Positions 12,801-29,860 are shown, numbered from the stretch's first letter. The stretch is 64,000 nt of DNA from Glandiceps talaboti (GCF_964340395.1 NC_135565.1:1425001-1489000), one strand, 5' to 3'. Program-made: numbers and translations. Notes: generated by a model not told the origin, from the letters alone.

Positions 12801-13084
12801 ATATGTAGTTTTCTAAATATAATCTGTGTGTGATAGAACAGCATCTTTTTACTCTCTGTATTACCGTGTGTGAAAACCAAACAGAAAATTATGGCAACAA
12901 ATGTAGGTGTTCAACATTGACGTAAAAAAAATACGGACATCTCAAAGAAGCAAAGAAAAAAAAAGTTGCTAGCATAGGCGAAGGAGAAAAAAAATAGTTC
13001 TCAGGCAAGCAGGGGAAAAAAATAATGACTCTCCACCAATCTTCCAAGCCCCCCCCCCAGGATATCGAATGGTCTACCCCTAAG
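9808..13084. other. Intergenic region between the divergent TNFR-like genes
   Basis: The 5' side of receptor A. No open frame has a recognisable family. Low-complexity tracts include (AAAC)n at 10262-10286, G, C and A runs at 10936-11106, and a GT-rich stretch at 11930-12000. A TAGCACAACTG motif at 11165-11177 is like the pearl-like element end. The promoters of both receptors should lie somewhere between 9.8 and 15.1 kb; no TATA box could be assigned. Confidence 0.5.
12128..12560. repeat. Duplicated segment, about 245 bp apart
   Basis: The stretch with GTTAGAGCTGTCTTGTAAAG, GTGTCTGTGAATAGCC and AGGGGGAGACCGCCTAGAAC occurs from about 12138 and again from about 12383, with few differences and a longer C run in the second copy. 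Confidence 0.8.
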
Positions 13085-13335
13085 ATAGATTGCAACCTGT
13101 GACCTATAACCTGTGACAAAGTAACCCGTGACCTGTAACCTGTGACCCAGTAGCCTGTGACCTGTGACCCAGTAACCCGTGACCTGTAACCTGTTACCCA
13201 GTAACCTGTGACCTATAACCTGTGACCCAGTAACCCGTGACCTGTAACCTGTTACCCAGTAACCTGTGACCTATAACCTGTGACACAGTAACCCGTGACC
13301 TGTAACCTATGACCCAGTAATCCTTGACCTATATC
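13085..13335. repeat. CCTGTGACC-type minisatellite
   Basis: Nested repeats of AACCTGTGACC, GACCTGTAACC and CCAGTAACC with a longer unit of about 60 bp. Confidence 0.85.
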
Positions 13336-13654
13336 ATGTTATGTATAACCATGTCCTTGTAAATTTCTGCACTGACAGGGTCTCTTACTTTTCGATTATC
13401 CTAATAGTTTATGACAATACATTTGAAACTAGGTAGTCTAGACGTGAGAAAGAGTAAACAGAATTAGAAGAAATACTATAAAAATGTAAATGTATTGTTT
13501 TGCATGTTTTCAAAAGTTTGCAATGTGATGGTGTTTTCTCTGATAATTTGTACATTATTATTCAATGAGTTTGTAAATATGGAATTACTTCATTTATGAG
13601 CTATAGAATAGAGTGAGTATGAAAGAGAGAGGGAGTAGACAGACGGATCGACAG

Positions 13655-13680
13655 ACGGACATACAGACAGACAGACAGTC

Positions 13681-13765
<85 letters not shown>

Positions 13766-13767
13766 GG
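13655..13767. repeat. (ACAG)n microsatellite
   Basis: An almost perfect tetranucleotide run. Open frames on both strands through it are artefacts. Confidence 0.95.
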
Positions 13768-13867
13768 GAGGGAGGGGTGGAGGCAGATAGCGTTAGAGGG
13801 AGAGAAGGGTCGAATCACTATTATAGATATTTTCATGCAAAGTTAAATTCAGACCCTCTTATCAAAG

Positions 13868-14070
13868 TGAACTTATTGATGACCATCTGTCACGTTTTAT
13901 TGATGACCATCTGTCACGTTCTATTGATGACTATCTGTCACGTTTTATTTGTCACGTTTTATTGATGACTATCTGTCACGTTTTATTGATGACTATCTGT
14001 CACGTTTTATCTGTCACGTTTTATTGATGACTATCTGTCACGTTTTATTGATGACTATCTGTCACGTTTC
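13868..14070. repeat. 24-bp minisatellite with half-unit insertions
   Basis: The unit TTGATGACTATCTGTCACGT plus four bases is repeated about seven times; extra short TATCTGTCACGTT units occur at two points. Confidence 0.85.
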
Positions 14071-15124
14071 GAGATGTGAAAACTAAATGTCATAAATATT
14101 TCTGATCAGCCATCCTATGTTGGAATTGTTGAATTAATACAAATTAATCAAATAAGTAATGGTATTAGCATTGGCAAGTATTTACATGGGTTTAATTGAT
14201 AATTTGCATATAACAACATTTACTATTGAAAACGAGGCCAATATAAAATGTTCCTAGAAAGCCCATTACTACTGAATAAATCAGACTAGTGTTGCGGGTA
14301 TCATCGGCAACCCCTGTGTCTGCTCGCCTCTATCAAATAAATTGCCAATTGGCCTGACGAGGTCCCTTGAAGGTCAAAACCCCTTGTACCTACGCTCTGC
14401 AAATTGACTGTTTCCATGGCTACCCTATTTAAATTGGGTTGTTTACTGGGAACGGTACTATTGAAATACCCCCAAAGCGCCTGTTTAAAGGTTTACGTTG
14501 ACGTTTTAACCAGGTACTTTCCCGGCTAAAAATAGACATGATCGGATACAGCGCATGCTCCGATATGAAATAGTCCCGTGACTGGTTTATAATGTTGTTG
14601 TTCTCTGTATACTTTAAAAGCAACACATTTAATTGTCTTCCTCCACCCGGCAAAAATGACAAGAAAAACACAAAATTTTCTGTAAGAGATGATCATCTAT
14701 ATATGAACAAATCTTATATACTGTTTGCATCGAAAATACGTGATAGATTGCATAAACTTAGAACTGTCGCCTCAGGGCTTTCTCGATTTTTTTGGGACGT
14801 GTAGCCAAATGGTGACGTTAGGAATAGTGAATTGTTTTAATACTTGGTCGATCAGACAAGCGTGTAATATCACATTAATAAGAGTGTAAAATGAGATAAA
14901 CAATATTTGATGAAGAAACTGTTTCGCTCCGTTGCATGATTCAAAACAACACAATTTTTTACCTTTGCTATCGTCATAGCTATTTCTAACCAGGGATTTC
15001 CCAACACGTCATTTCTGTGAACTGCATGAGCTTTCCATTGCTTTTAGTCTGGATACAGCTAGTTAGGTTCAAGGTCTGTTCGTGAAATGTTCGTCCTTAG
15101 CGTATAAGAGTTGAAGTAACTAAT
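14071..15124. other. Upstream region of TNFR-like B
   Basis: No gene seen. It contains an X-box-like GTTTCCATGGCTAC at 14410-14423. The receptor B promoter and 5'UTR must lie here; no canonical TATA box was assigned. Confidence 0.4.
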
Positions 15125-18946
<3,822 letters not shown>

Positions 18947-19146
18947 ACGTAGACACTGCTGCTGATGTAGTAAAACTTGCCTGAGGGTTACTCTGCTAGA
19001 GTAGACGTCATTTGAGAAGCACTGCACTATGCAGTCAAATACAGGGAAGGGTAATGACGGTTTTCATTATGCAGGTTATTCTATTTCATCACAAACTAGA
19101 AATTTTACACTACAAGATATTTGATGTTTTTACATAATATATTTAT

Positions 19147-19525
19147 TTACACTGGCTCCCTTGTTCAGCAGTGAATTGAATTCACAATTTTATGTATTAC
19201 TTTTAAAGTTATAAATGGAATTGCACCATCTTATTTAAGTGAATTACTGACACGGCGGGCCACTAGTCGTACCCTTCATTCTCAGTTCAATGGTAACATT
19301 ATTTTACACCAGCCTATTGGCACTACTATGTATTATGGTAATCGAGCTTTTTCAGTCTGTACGCCTCGTCTATGGAATGTCTTACCATCACCGATCCGTG
19401 TTGCTTCTTCATTCAACAGTTTTAAAAGCAGTTTGATAACCTACATTTTAGATCGTTTTATCATTTTAGACAATTTATATATTTTACCTTTATGCATGTC
19501 TATCTTTTTACTTGTTTTAAAATAG
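19147..19525 (+). mobile_element. CR1/L2-type non-LTR retrotransposon, 3' fragment
   Basis: Reading the frame through CTGGCTCCC gives the typical C-terminal tail of CR1/L2-group reverse transcriptases: HWLP, then IEF.ILCITFKVINGIAP, SYLSELLTRRAT, YGNRAFSVCTPRLWNVLP and a final SFNSFKSSLITYIL before TAA. One in-frame stop near the start (QQ*IEF) marks it as dead. The 49-bp array and then AATAAAGATTAAGATTTTGA follow and look like the 3' end of the element. It is 5'-truncated, as is usual for this class. Confidence 0.75.
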
Positions 19526-19560
19526 TGTATTTTGTTTATGTTTACTTGTTTTCCTGTTAG

Positions 19561-20589
19561 TTATACAGTGCATTGTGATTATTTTGTAAAGTAAGGCACA
19601 TTAATAGGGTTATACAGTGCATTGTGATTATTTTGTAAAGTAAGGCACATTAATAGGGTTATACAGTGCATTGTGATTATTTTGTAAAGTAAGGCACATT
19701 AATAGGGTTATACAGTGCATTGTGATTATTTTGTAAAGTAAGGCACATTAATAGGGTTATACAGTGCATTGTGATTATTTTGTAAAGTAAGGCACATTAA
19801 TAGGGTTATACAGTGCATTGTGATTATTTTGTAAAGTAAGGCACATTAATAGGGTTATACAGTGCATTGTGATTATTTTGTAAAGTAAGGCACATTAATA
19901 GGGTTATACAGTGCATTGTGATTATTTTGTAAAGTAAGGCACATTAATATAGTTATACAGTGCATTGTGATTATTTTGTAAAGTAAGGCACATTAATAGG
20001 GTTATACAGTGCATTGTGATTATTTTGTAAAGTAAGGCACATTAATAGGGTTATACAGTGCATTGTGATTATTTTGTAAAGTAAGGCACATTAATAGGGT
20101 TATACAGTGCATTGTGATTATTTTGTAAAGTAAGGCACATTAATATAGTTATACAGTGCATTGTGATTATTTTGTAAAGTAAGGCACATTAATAGGGTTA
20201 TACAGTGCATTGTGATTATTTTGTAAAGTAAGGCACATTAATAGGGTTATACAGTGCATTGTGATTATTTTGTAAAGTAAGGCACATTAATATAGTTATA
20301 CAGTGCATTGTGATTATTTTGTAAAGTAAGGCACATTAATAGGGTTATACAGTGCATTGTGATTATTTTGTAAAGTAAGGCACATTAATAGGGTTATACA
20401 GTGCATTGTGATTATTTTGTAAAGTAAGGCACATTAATAGGGTTATACAGTGCATTGTGATTATTTTGTAAAGTAAGGCACATTAATAGGGTTATACAGT
20501 GCATTGTGATTATTTTGTAAAGTAAGGCACATTAATAGGGTTATACAGTGCATTGTGATTATTTTGTAAAGTAAGGCACATTAATAGGG
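19561..20589 (+). repeat. 49-bp minisatellite, exactly 21 copies
   Basis: Unit TTATACAGTGCATTGTGATT plus 29 bases. 1029 bases equal 21 x 49 with no indel. The only variation noticed is AATAGGG versus AATATAG at three unit ends. It sits between the stop codon and the AATAAA of a retrotransposon fragment. Confidence 0.92.
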
Positions 20590-20728
20590 AATAAAGATTA
20601 AGATTTTGATTAAAATTGACAAAATATAAAGTAGAAAAACAAGCATAAATTTGACCTGGTGTAAGTAAGTAATGGTTGAATGTAGGGTGTTTATACACAT
20701 CAACATCACATTTCAACATTTGAAACAT

Positions 20729-23117
20729 TTGAACTGATATAGTACTACTTAATGTTGTATATAACATTTGAACTGATATATTAGTGATTAATGTTGTATA
20801 TAACATTTGAACTGATATAGTAGTGATTAATGTTGTATATAACATTTGAACTGATATAGTAGTACTTAATGTTGTATATAACATTTGAACTGATATAGTA
20901 GTACTTAATGTTGCATATAACATTTGAACTGATATAGTAGTACTTAATGTTGTATATAACATTTGAACTGATATAGTAGTACTTAATGTTGTAAATAACA
21001 TTTGAACTGATATAGTAGTACTTAATGTTGTATATAACATTTGAACTGATATAGTAGTGATTAATGTTGTATATAACATTTGAACTGATATAGTAGTACT
21101 TAATGTTGCATATAACATTTGAACTGATATAGTAGTGATTAATGTTGTATATAACATTTGAACTGATATAGTAGTACTTAATGTTGTATATAACATTTGA
21201 ACTGATATAGTAGTACTTAATGTTGCATATAACATTTGAACTGATATAGTAGTACTTAATGTTGCATATAACATTTGAACTGATATAGTAGTACTTAATG
21301 TTGCATATAACATTTGAACTGATATAGTAGTGATTAATGTTGTATATAACATTTGAACTGATATAGTAGTGATTAATGTTGTATATAACATTTGAACTGA
21401 TATAGTAGTGATTAATGTTGTATATAACATTTGAACTGATATAGTAGTACTTAATGTTGTATATAACATTTGAACTGATATAGTAGTACTTAATGTTGTA
21501 TATAACATTTGAACTGATATAGTAGTGATTAATGTTGTATATAACATTTGAACTGATATAGTAGTGATTAATGTTGTATATAACATTTGAACTGATATAG
21601 TAGTACTTAATGTTGTATATAACATTTGAACTGATATAGTAGTACTTAATGTTGTAAATAACATTTGAACTGATATAGTAGTACTTAATGTTGTATATAA
21701 CATTTGAACTGATATAGTAGTGATTAATGTTGTATATAACATTTGAACTGATATATTAGTGATTAATGTTGTATATAACATTTGAACTGATATAGTAGTA
21801 CTTAATGTTGCATATAACATTTGAACTGATATAGTAGTGATTAATGTTGTATATAACATTTGAACTGATATAGTAGTGATTAATGTTGTATATAACATTT
21901 GAACTGATATAGTAGTGATTAATGTTGTATATAACATTTGAACTGATATAGTAGTGATTAATGTTGTATATAACATTTGAACTGATATAGTAGTGATTAA
22001 TGTTGTATATAACATTTGAACTGATATAGTAGTACTTAATGTTGTATATAACATTTGAACTGATATAGTAGTGATTAATGTTGTATATAACATTTGAACT
22101 GATATAGTAGTACTTAATGTTGCATATAACATTTGAACTGATATAGTAGTGATTAATGTTGTATATAACATTTGAACTGATATAGTAGTGATTAATGTTG
22201 TATATAACATTTGAACTGATATAGTAGTGATTAATGTTGTATATAACATTTGAACTGATATAGTAGTGATTAATGTTGTATATAACATTTGAACTGATAT
22301 ACCGGTAGTAGTGATTAATGTTTGAACTGATATAGTAGTACTTAATGTTGTATATAACATTTGAACTGATATAGTAGTACTTAATGTTGTATATAACATT
22401 TGAACTGATATAGTAGTACTTAATGTTGCATATAACATTTGAACTGATATAGTAGTACTTAATGTTGTATATAACATTTGAACTGATATAGTAGTACTTA
22501 ATGTTGTATATAACATTTGAACTGATATAGTAGTGATTAATGTTGTATATAACATTTGAACTGATATACCGGTAGTAGTGATTAATGTTTGAACTAATAT
22601 AGTAGTACTTAATGTTGTATATAACATTTGAACTGATATAGTAGTACTTAATGTTGCATATAACATTTGAACTGATATAGTAGTACTTAATGTTGTATAT
22701 AACATTTGAACTGATATAGTAGTACTTAATGTTGTATATAACATTTGAACTGATATAGTAGTGATTAATGTTGTATATAACATTTGAACTGATATACCGG
22801 TAGTAGTGATTAATGTTTGAACTGATATAGTAGTACTTAATGTTGTATATAACATTTGAACTGATATAGTAGTACTTAATGTTGTATATAACATTTGAAC
22901 TGATATAGTAGTACTTAATGTTGTATATAACATTTGAACTGATATAGTAGTGATTAATGTTGTATATAACATTTGAACTGATATACCGGTAGTAGTGATT
23001 AATGTTTGAACTGATATAGTAGTACTTAATGTTGTATATAACATTTGAACTGATATAGTAGTACTTAATGTTGTATATAACATTTGAACTGATATAGTAG
23101 TGATTAATGTTGTATAT
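20729..23117. repeat. 39-bp minisatellite, about 61 copies
   Basis: The unit runs CATTTGAACTGATATAGTAG, TACTTAATG (or TGATTAATG), TTGTATATAA. Variants are TACTT/TGATT, GTATA/GCATA/GTAAA and a short form carrying ACCGGTAG and lacking TTGTATATAACA. Four short forms recur between about 22300 and 23000 and mark a higher-order unit of roughly 230-250 bp. The 873-codon minus-strand frame is an artefact of a unit divisible by three. Confidence 0.92.
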
Positions 23118-23465
23118 GATATTTTACTCACTTTGAACTCTTTCAGTTTGAATTGTATTGTTCAAGTTATTTTAAAACAAAAACTGCCCTGTACGTAATG
23201 TGGTAGTTGTAATGTTCAAAACATTGATTTGACTTATTTGTAAGACCACGGACATTTTGCAAATGAAAGCTTTATATCAGTTTATTAGTCAAAGATAATA
23301 TAAACATCAAGGTCATGTGATGTACTTACATTGAAATTATAATTATGTATGTTGTACCACCTATGTAATGTCGCCCTCTATGTGAGCTTGGAGAAATAAA
23401 AGATTCCCCATATGAGACAGCATGGCGTCCGGATGCACTTCTTCACAGCATCAACCGTACTATTA

Positions 23466-23816
23466 AGGGAGCCTTCAGTATTTACAGGAGGGGAGGGCCG
23501 GAGGAATCGGGGGGTGGGTCACACTTTACAAATCTGTTCTTGGGGAGGGTCATATTTTGCATTATAATGTTTGTGAGAGGGTTACATTTTACAATCCGTA
23601 GTTTGTGACCAAATTGAAGATTCAGTGATTGTCAATTTGTTTTGTGTGTTTTGAGATGTAAAAGTGAGATGAGCACTCAACATTTATTTTATTTTTACGA
23701 GTACTTTACATGCAGTACAAAAATAAAAATACACATATTGTAAGAAAATTGTTCAATAAAACGATGCATTTCACCTTATCCCTCACACTACTGTCCGTGC
23801 ATGTTGTTGTTAAACT

Positions 23817-23884
<68 letters not shown>

Positions 23885-24276
23885 GATGATGATATCAGAG
23901 AACTTTTACAAGTGACCAGATCAGGCAGAGTATGCACAACATAGAAAGCACATTTTAGATACTAACTATATTGTGTATGATTATAAGAGAAAGGTCACTA
24001 GCCAGTCTTTTCCTGTTTGTCACTTTATATGTAGAAATATTGCTTTCTAATACAGCATCAAAATCATTTAATTTGTATGTATACATATAATGGGAATATT
24101 GATTAACGTTCAGTATATGCAATTGTGATGGGGAGGGTAATGTTTTACAAAATGGGACAGGGGAGGGTCACCTTTTACAAATGGAGAATGGAGGGAGGGT
24201 CATGTTTTACTTAACAGACCATATGTGATTTCCTCCAGCCCCCCCCCCCCCCCCATCCTGTAAATACTGAAGGCGT
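23466..24276. mobile_element. hAT-like MITE copy 2
   Basis: The same element as at 3.2-4.0 kb: left end AGGGAGCCTTCAGTATTTAC, shared interior (AGATGAGCACTCAACATTT, central (GAT)n at about 23818-23893, GTATGCACAACATAGAAAGC) and right end CCTGTAAATACTGAAGGC. The last TCCCT is replaced, so the right terminus is damaged and no target duplication is visible. Confidence 0.75.
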
Positions 24277-25230
24277 AGCCCCTGAGTTTTTGGCACATGA
24301 CCCTACCGAACTCGTTGTCTGTCTTACTTATACTACGGCGTGATTGGCTCAAACGGATCTTTTCCAAAATGTGTGCTGAGCGTAATATAGTTCATACCCC
24401 TAAGAAAGAGTGGGTTATGGCTCCATATAACCAACTGAAATCAAGGCCTCTGATTGGCCAAGTCGGTCTAGCCGTAGTGTAAGCATTCTTATTGTTACAC
24501 ACAATGTTTCAACTGTTAAATTCTAAGGACTGTTAAGATGCATGTTATATCGCCCACTGAATAACCTTTGACCTTTTCACCTGAAACGCGTTTACGTAAA
24601 CATAACATCTCGACAAAAAATTGAGATGTTAATTTTCAAGATGTTTTTATCAATGTTTGCAAACTGCCAAATGTTTACCCTCTGAGTTAGGGTTACATAT
24701 TTCCAGTCCTGAAATATTCACCTGCAAGGTCGTTATTTATCTTCATATTGCATTGATATATTTTAGTTGTGCAAATCGTCCTGTGTTATCAATAAATACT
24801 GAAAATGCACGAAATGGGAGTGCGGGTGTCTGCGCTGCCATATTTTTTGATTTTCATGTGCAACATTCTAAAAACGCCTGTAGTTGGCAAAAAGTTTTTA
24901 TTCTTGAATGCACCTAGTATGTACAATAATGAGTATGAATCTAGAACAGAAGACATCTTCACATCTTTGGATCTGAATGTGAATAAATAAAAAATATTCA
25001 GTCGATACCTCACCTGGCCTGGCCTGACCTGTACCTGCATTTTGTACCGACCGTTAAATAATTTTGTCGTATTCGTGAATGTATAAGCTGAATGTATATA
25101 GTAACTAAGCGCATGCGCGTATCATGTCGTCCAAGGTTTCTTGACGACACAGGTGATTCTGATAGCGTTATCAATATATGTGTGAAGGTTATTACCTATT
25201 GGTACACTCGACGTCAAAATGGCAACATTG
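24277..25230. other. No gene recognised
   Basis: Unique-looking AT-rich sequence between the MITE and the 35-bp array; short open frames without family features. Confidence 0.4.
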
Positions 25231-26910
25231 ACCAGACTGAGTATAGAAGGTAGGCATAGTCATTGACCAGACTGAGTATAGAAGGTAGGCATAGTCATTG
25301 AACAGACTGAGTATAGAAGGTAGGCATAGTCATTGAACAGACTGAGTATAGAAGGTAGGCATAGTCATTGAACAGACTGAGTATAGAAGGTAGGCATAGT
25401 CATTGAACAGACTGAGTATAGAAGGTAGGCATAGTCATTGAACAGACTGAGTATAGAAGGTAGGCATAGTCATTGAACAGACTGAGTATAGAAGGTAGGC
25501 ATAGTCATTGACCAGACTGAGTATAGAAGGTAGGCATAGTCATTGACCAGACTGAGTATAGAAGGTAGGCATAGTCATTGAACAGACTGAGTATAGAAGG
25601 TAGGCATAGTCATTGAACAGACTGAGTATAGAAGGTAGGCATAGTCATTGAACAGACTGAGTATAGAAGGTAGGCATAGTCATTGACCAGACTGAGTATA
25701 GAAGGTAGGCATAGTCATTGAACAGACTGAGTATAGAAGGTAGGCATAGTCATTGAACAGACTGAGTATAGAAGGTAGGCATAGTCATTGACCAGACTGA
25801 GTATAGAAGGTAGGCATAGTCATTGACCAGACTGAGTATAGAAGGTAGGCATAGTCATTGAACAGACTGAGTATAGAAGGTAGGCATAGTCATTGAACAG
25901 ACTGAGTATAGAAGGTAGGCATAGTCATTGAACAGACTGAGTATAGAAGGTAGGCATAGTCATTGACCAGACTGAGTATAGAAGGTAGGCATAGTCATTG
26001 ACCAGACTGAGTATAGAAGGTAGGCATAGTCATTGACCAGACTGAGTATAGAAGGTAGGCATAGTCATTGAACAGACTGAGTATAGAAGGTAGGCATAGT
26101 CATTGAACAGACTGAGTATAGAAGGTAGGCATAGTCATTGACCAGACTGAGTATAGAAGGTAGGCATAGTCATTGACCAGACTGAGTATAGAAGGTAGGC
26201 ATAGTCATTGACCAGACTGAGTATAGAAGGTAGGCATAGTCATTGAACAGACTGAGTATAGAAGGTAGGCATAGTCATTGAACAGACTGAGTATAGAAGG
26301 TAGGCATAGTCATTGACCAGACTGAGTATAGAAGGTAGGCATAGTCATTGAACAGACTGAGTATAGAAGGTAGGCATAGTCATTGAACAGACTGAGTATA
26401 GAAGGTAGGCATAGTCATTGACCAGACTGAGTATAGAAGGTAGGCATAGTCATTGAACAGACTGAGTATAGAAGGTAGGCATAGTCATTGAACAGACTGA
26501 GTATAGAAGGTAGGCATAGTCATTGAACAGACTGAGTATAGAAGGTAGGCATAGTCATTGACCAGACTGAGTATAGAAGGTAGGCATAGTCATTGAACAG
26601 ACTGAGTATAGAAGGTAGGCATAGTCATTGACCAGACTGAGTATAGAAGGTAGGCATAGTCATTGACCAGACTGAGTATAGAAGGTAGGCATAGTCATTG
26701 AACAGACTGAGTATAGAAGGTAGGCATAGTCATTGAACAGACTGAGTATAGAAGGTAGGCATAGTCATTGACCAGACTGAGTATAGAAGGTAGGCATAGT
26801 CATTGAACAGACTGAGTATAGAAGGTAGGCATAGTCATTGAACAGACTGAGTATAGAAGGTAGGCATAGTCATTGAACAGACTGAGTATAGAAGGTAGGC
26901 ATAGTCATTG
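25231..26910. repeat. 35-bp minisatellite, exactly 48 copies, two variants
   Basis: The unit is AMCAGACTGAGTATAGAAGG plus TAGGCATAGTCATTG (35 bp), and 1680 bases equal 48 x 35. The only variation I found is A or C at the second base of the unit: 29 A and 19 C copies. Confidence 0.93.
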
Positions 26911-26966
26911 ATATCTCGTTTTTTAGTGTAACAAATCGAAGTTCAATTTGATATGGTGTCAAACGA

Positions 26967-27201
26967 AATTATTTGGTAGCTTTGATACCAGTCTGTCAAT
27001 TATTTGGTAGCTTTGATACCAGTCTGTCAATTATTTGGTAGCTTTGATACCAGTCTGTCAATTATTTGGTAGCTTTGATACCAGTCTGTCAATTATTTGG
27101 TAGCTTTGATACCAGTCTGTCAATTATTTGGTAGCTTTGATACCAGTCTGTCAATTATTTGGTAGCTTTGATACCAGTCTGTCAATTATTTGGTAGCTTT
27201 G
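26967..27201. repeat. 31-bp minisatellite, 7.6 copies
   Basis: The unit is AATTATTTGGTAGCTTTGAT plus ACCAGTCTGTC, with identical copies and a partial last unit. Confidence 0.92.
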
Positions 27202-28692
27202 TTTGAAAGTCTTCTTCTTTTTTTTCAATTCGTCATTTCTTTCAACAAAGTAGACTCTACAAGAGTCAGTGTATTTCAAGGTATGTTGACTAGGATCCTA
27301 TGGGTATCTTCTTGTCACTGCGTTTTAAAATCATTATCACACATACATACCGGGTACAGTGTGCTTATTATGTGTTCTTGCTAACTTCACAAATTGGTTC
27401 CATTGACCTCTGGCCATTAGAGAAAAACTAAAGTAGCATTGACTTGTCACCTTATCAAATATAGTTAATTTATAAACCTAATGTCAAAGTATTTTGTTCA
27501 GTATACAGGTACTTGTAAACTATCAAGACTATAGAAACTGAATTATTTCATTCGACAAAAGTAAATATTTGGTCGCTCGTAATTTCTCTTAATCCGACAT
27601 TTTTGGTTTACTAAACAGTAGTGGAATTTCACCATGTTCAGTCCTAAATAGATATTTGAGTTGTACAGTTTCAACTTTTTTATTATTGATATGAAGAGAT
27701 AAGCCTATAAAGTAATCAATCAACCTAACCAATAAATCAAACCATAGGTTCAAATGTCTTAACTTGTCTTATGGTTGAACCGACTAATACTCAACAACCA
27801 ATGTACAACCATGTCTGTCCAATCAAACTTAACTGGTACTCTACACACTGTGGAATATATACACAATCCCAATGCTCAGAATGTCCGTCAAGAAAAACAC
27901 ACTGGTGACATAAGCGGCATTGTTATACCACGAATCGAAGTCGAGTAATGTTTGTCCGACTAGAGGAAGACAGAATATAGAATATGACTATACCTTACGA
28001 AGTTAATTTAGTGATGATAGTAGTATAGAACTTGCGAATACGAACACACGTTTGGATCCACTCTGGAACGAAAGTACAATTTCTAGTGTTTTCTTCTGCC
28101 AGAATCCGAAATTCGTTCGTATATATTTTTTTATATAGGAAAGTTTTCTCCTGCGCACTTTCAATCAACTCCGGAACGACATTAGAATTTCATACAATTT
28201 CTAGTGTTTTTTCCTGCCTGAATCCCAATATCAAATTTTTGCTATCTTTCTTATATATTCTTTATACATTTTTAAATTTACTAATCCTTTTTCATACATA
28301 GAATCCCAAAACCACACGCATCTAGGAATTCACGCATGCGCACAACCAACTTAAAAGGGAATTCACCAAGGGATCTCTCATGATAGAAATTTAGTAGTTT
28401 TATCTCCCTACTACTTAAAATATCAGATGTCGATAACAAGCTTAAGAAAGTACACATTTGTAACTAATTTAAATATCTGATATCAAACGAATTCTTAATA
28501 TAACGTTGTAGTTACGTTTGTAGTCATTTCACCCAGTCACTTAGAATTTCATAATGACTACATGCCATCATCCAGTAAATATATTTTATCATCAAAACAC
28601 CTCAATGACAATTTGTTAATTTCACACCTACCTATAACTCATGGTTCATACTCCTTATATGTATTAGGGATGAAAAGTCTGTGTGTGTGTGT

Positions 28693-28731
<39 letters not shown>

Positions 28732-29605
28732 TGTCTGTGTTAGTGTCTGTATAACCAACGACTGGCTCAATTCAAACGAAATTTGGTACACGCGTCCCAT
28801 AGGGTAATGACAAGAACCGATTAAGTTTTTGGTAAACATCCATGAATATTAATGAGCAATTTGCGTAAGTAATGCTTTTCGGTAATTAGGCTATATCTCA
28901 CGAATGCACGCTTCAAATTCAATATAATATGGTTCATATATTTGCATTACCAAAGTGCATCTGTCCTGAAAATACTATCGATGTACCTTTTAGTTTAAAT
29001 AAGTTAATGGCATATGTTCGGTAATTAGACCCTGTCCCAGGCTGTGGGCCACAACAAGAAAGTCAGGAAATGTTGTCTAAAGTGTTGTAACGATGCGAGA
29101 TTTTTTAATTGTTCATGATTAGTTCTGCAGTTGTCTTCCCTGAAGTAGGGAGAGTTGTTTTGTGTTTTCCCTTGGATCTGCAGTCTGCATTGGCTGGACA
29201 AACACGAGAAACAAAAGGTCAAAGTGGGGTATTTAAGTGAGGCACACTGACCAGAAACAATTCTTTTTTTCTTGGCCTTAAAAACTCCTACTGTGCGATC
29301 TATGCTACAACATTCTATAAAAGCTTCACATTATTGCATGTTGTGGTTGGCCGTAAGAATTCACCTAGATAACTACATAAGAAAGTTGATGAAAGTTGGA
29401 AACAGAAACTTATTGGATTTGGACTGGAAAGAAAACAACAATGAATAAAACGTAGCAAAGAAAATGCAATTAAAAAAAAAAGAAGAAGATAAAATTGGTG
29501 TGATAATTATACATCAAACGATACAAAACGCACATGATGCTAAAAAGATACAATGCTGAGACAAATATAACACTAAAACAAATGGTGAAATATCCTGGGA
29601 CTGGT
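27202..29605. other. No gene recognised; interspersed repeat pieces
   Basis: A (GT)n tract lies at 28680-28733. The segment after it (AAATTTGGTACACGCG, CGGTAATTAGGCTATATCTC) resembles one at about 40950-41080, pointing to an interspersed repeat family. A diverged pair of segments with CAATTTCTAGTGTTTT lies near 28075 and 28195. The missing first PIFO exon may be in this region. Confidence 0.45.
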
Positions 29606-29860
29606 TTAAGATGCTAATGAATGTGCCGGATGACTAGAACCCTTTATGATGGATGTAGCTTTGCAAATGAATCTGGATTGATAGATTGAGTGTAAGGATG
29701 GTAATTCTGTGCCGATGATTCTCTGTACTATCCGGACAACTCTCTCCAGTGCATTCAACTCATCGTTGGTGATGTTGTTAAACAAGATGGCGAAGGCATA
29801 TGTTAAAATATTCTCTATGACAGTGTGATAAGAATTTACTAAAATACAATGATTCATTTC
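29606..29860 (-). pseudogene. Rex1/CR1-like RT C-terminal fragment
   Basis: The minus strand reads ENILTYAFAILFNNITNDEL, then ALERVVRIVQRIIGTELPSL and a SSHPAHSL end, the usual post-RT region of Rex1/CR1-group elements. It stops short at TAA. Its upstream edge in element orientation abuts the G-rich 16-bp array (the array begins at about 29875). Confidence 0.72.

Noticed and set aside
20510-23131. 873-codon minus-strand frame
   Set aside because: Product of the 39-bp unit (13 codons), with no start context, domain or conserved flank; even the non-repeat ends are low complexity.
25231-26910. CRISPR-like regular repeats
   Set aside because: Repeats are directly contiguous with no spacers, and the DNA is animal nuclear sequence.
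27190-27300. First PIFO exon ending at CAAG|GTATGT (about 27283)
   Set aside because: The phase fits, but the only upstream ATG lies in the 31-bp array and the peptide does not resemble a pitchfork N-terminus.
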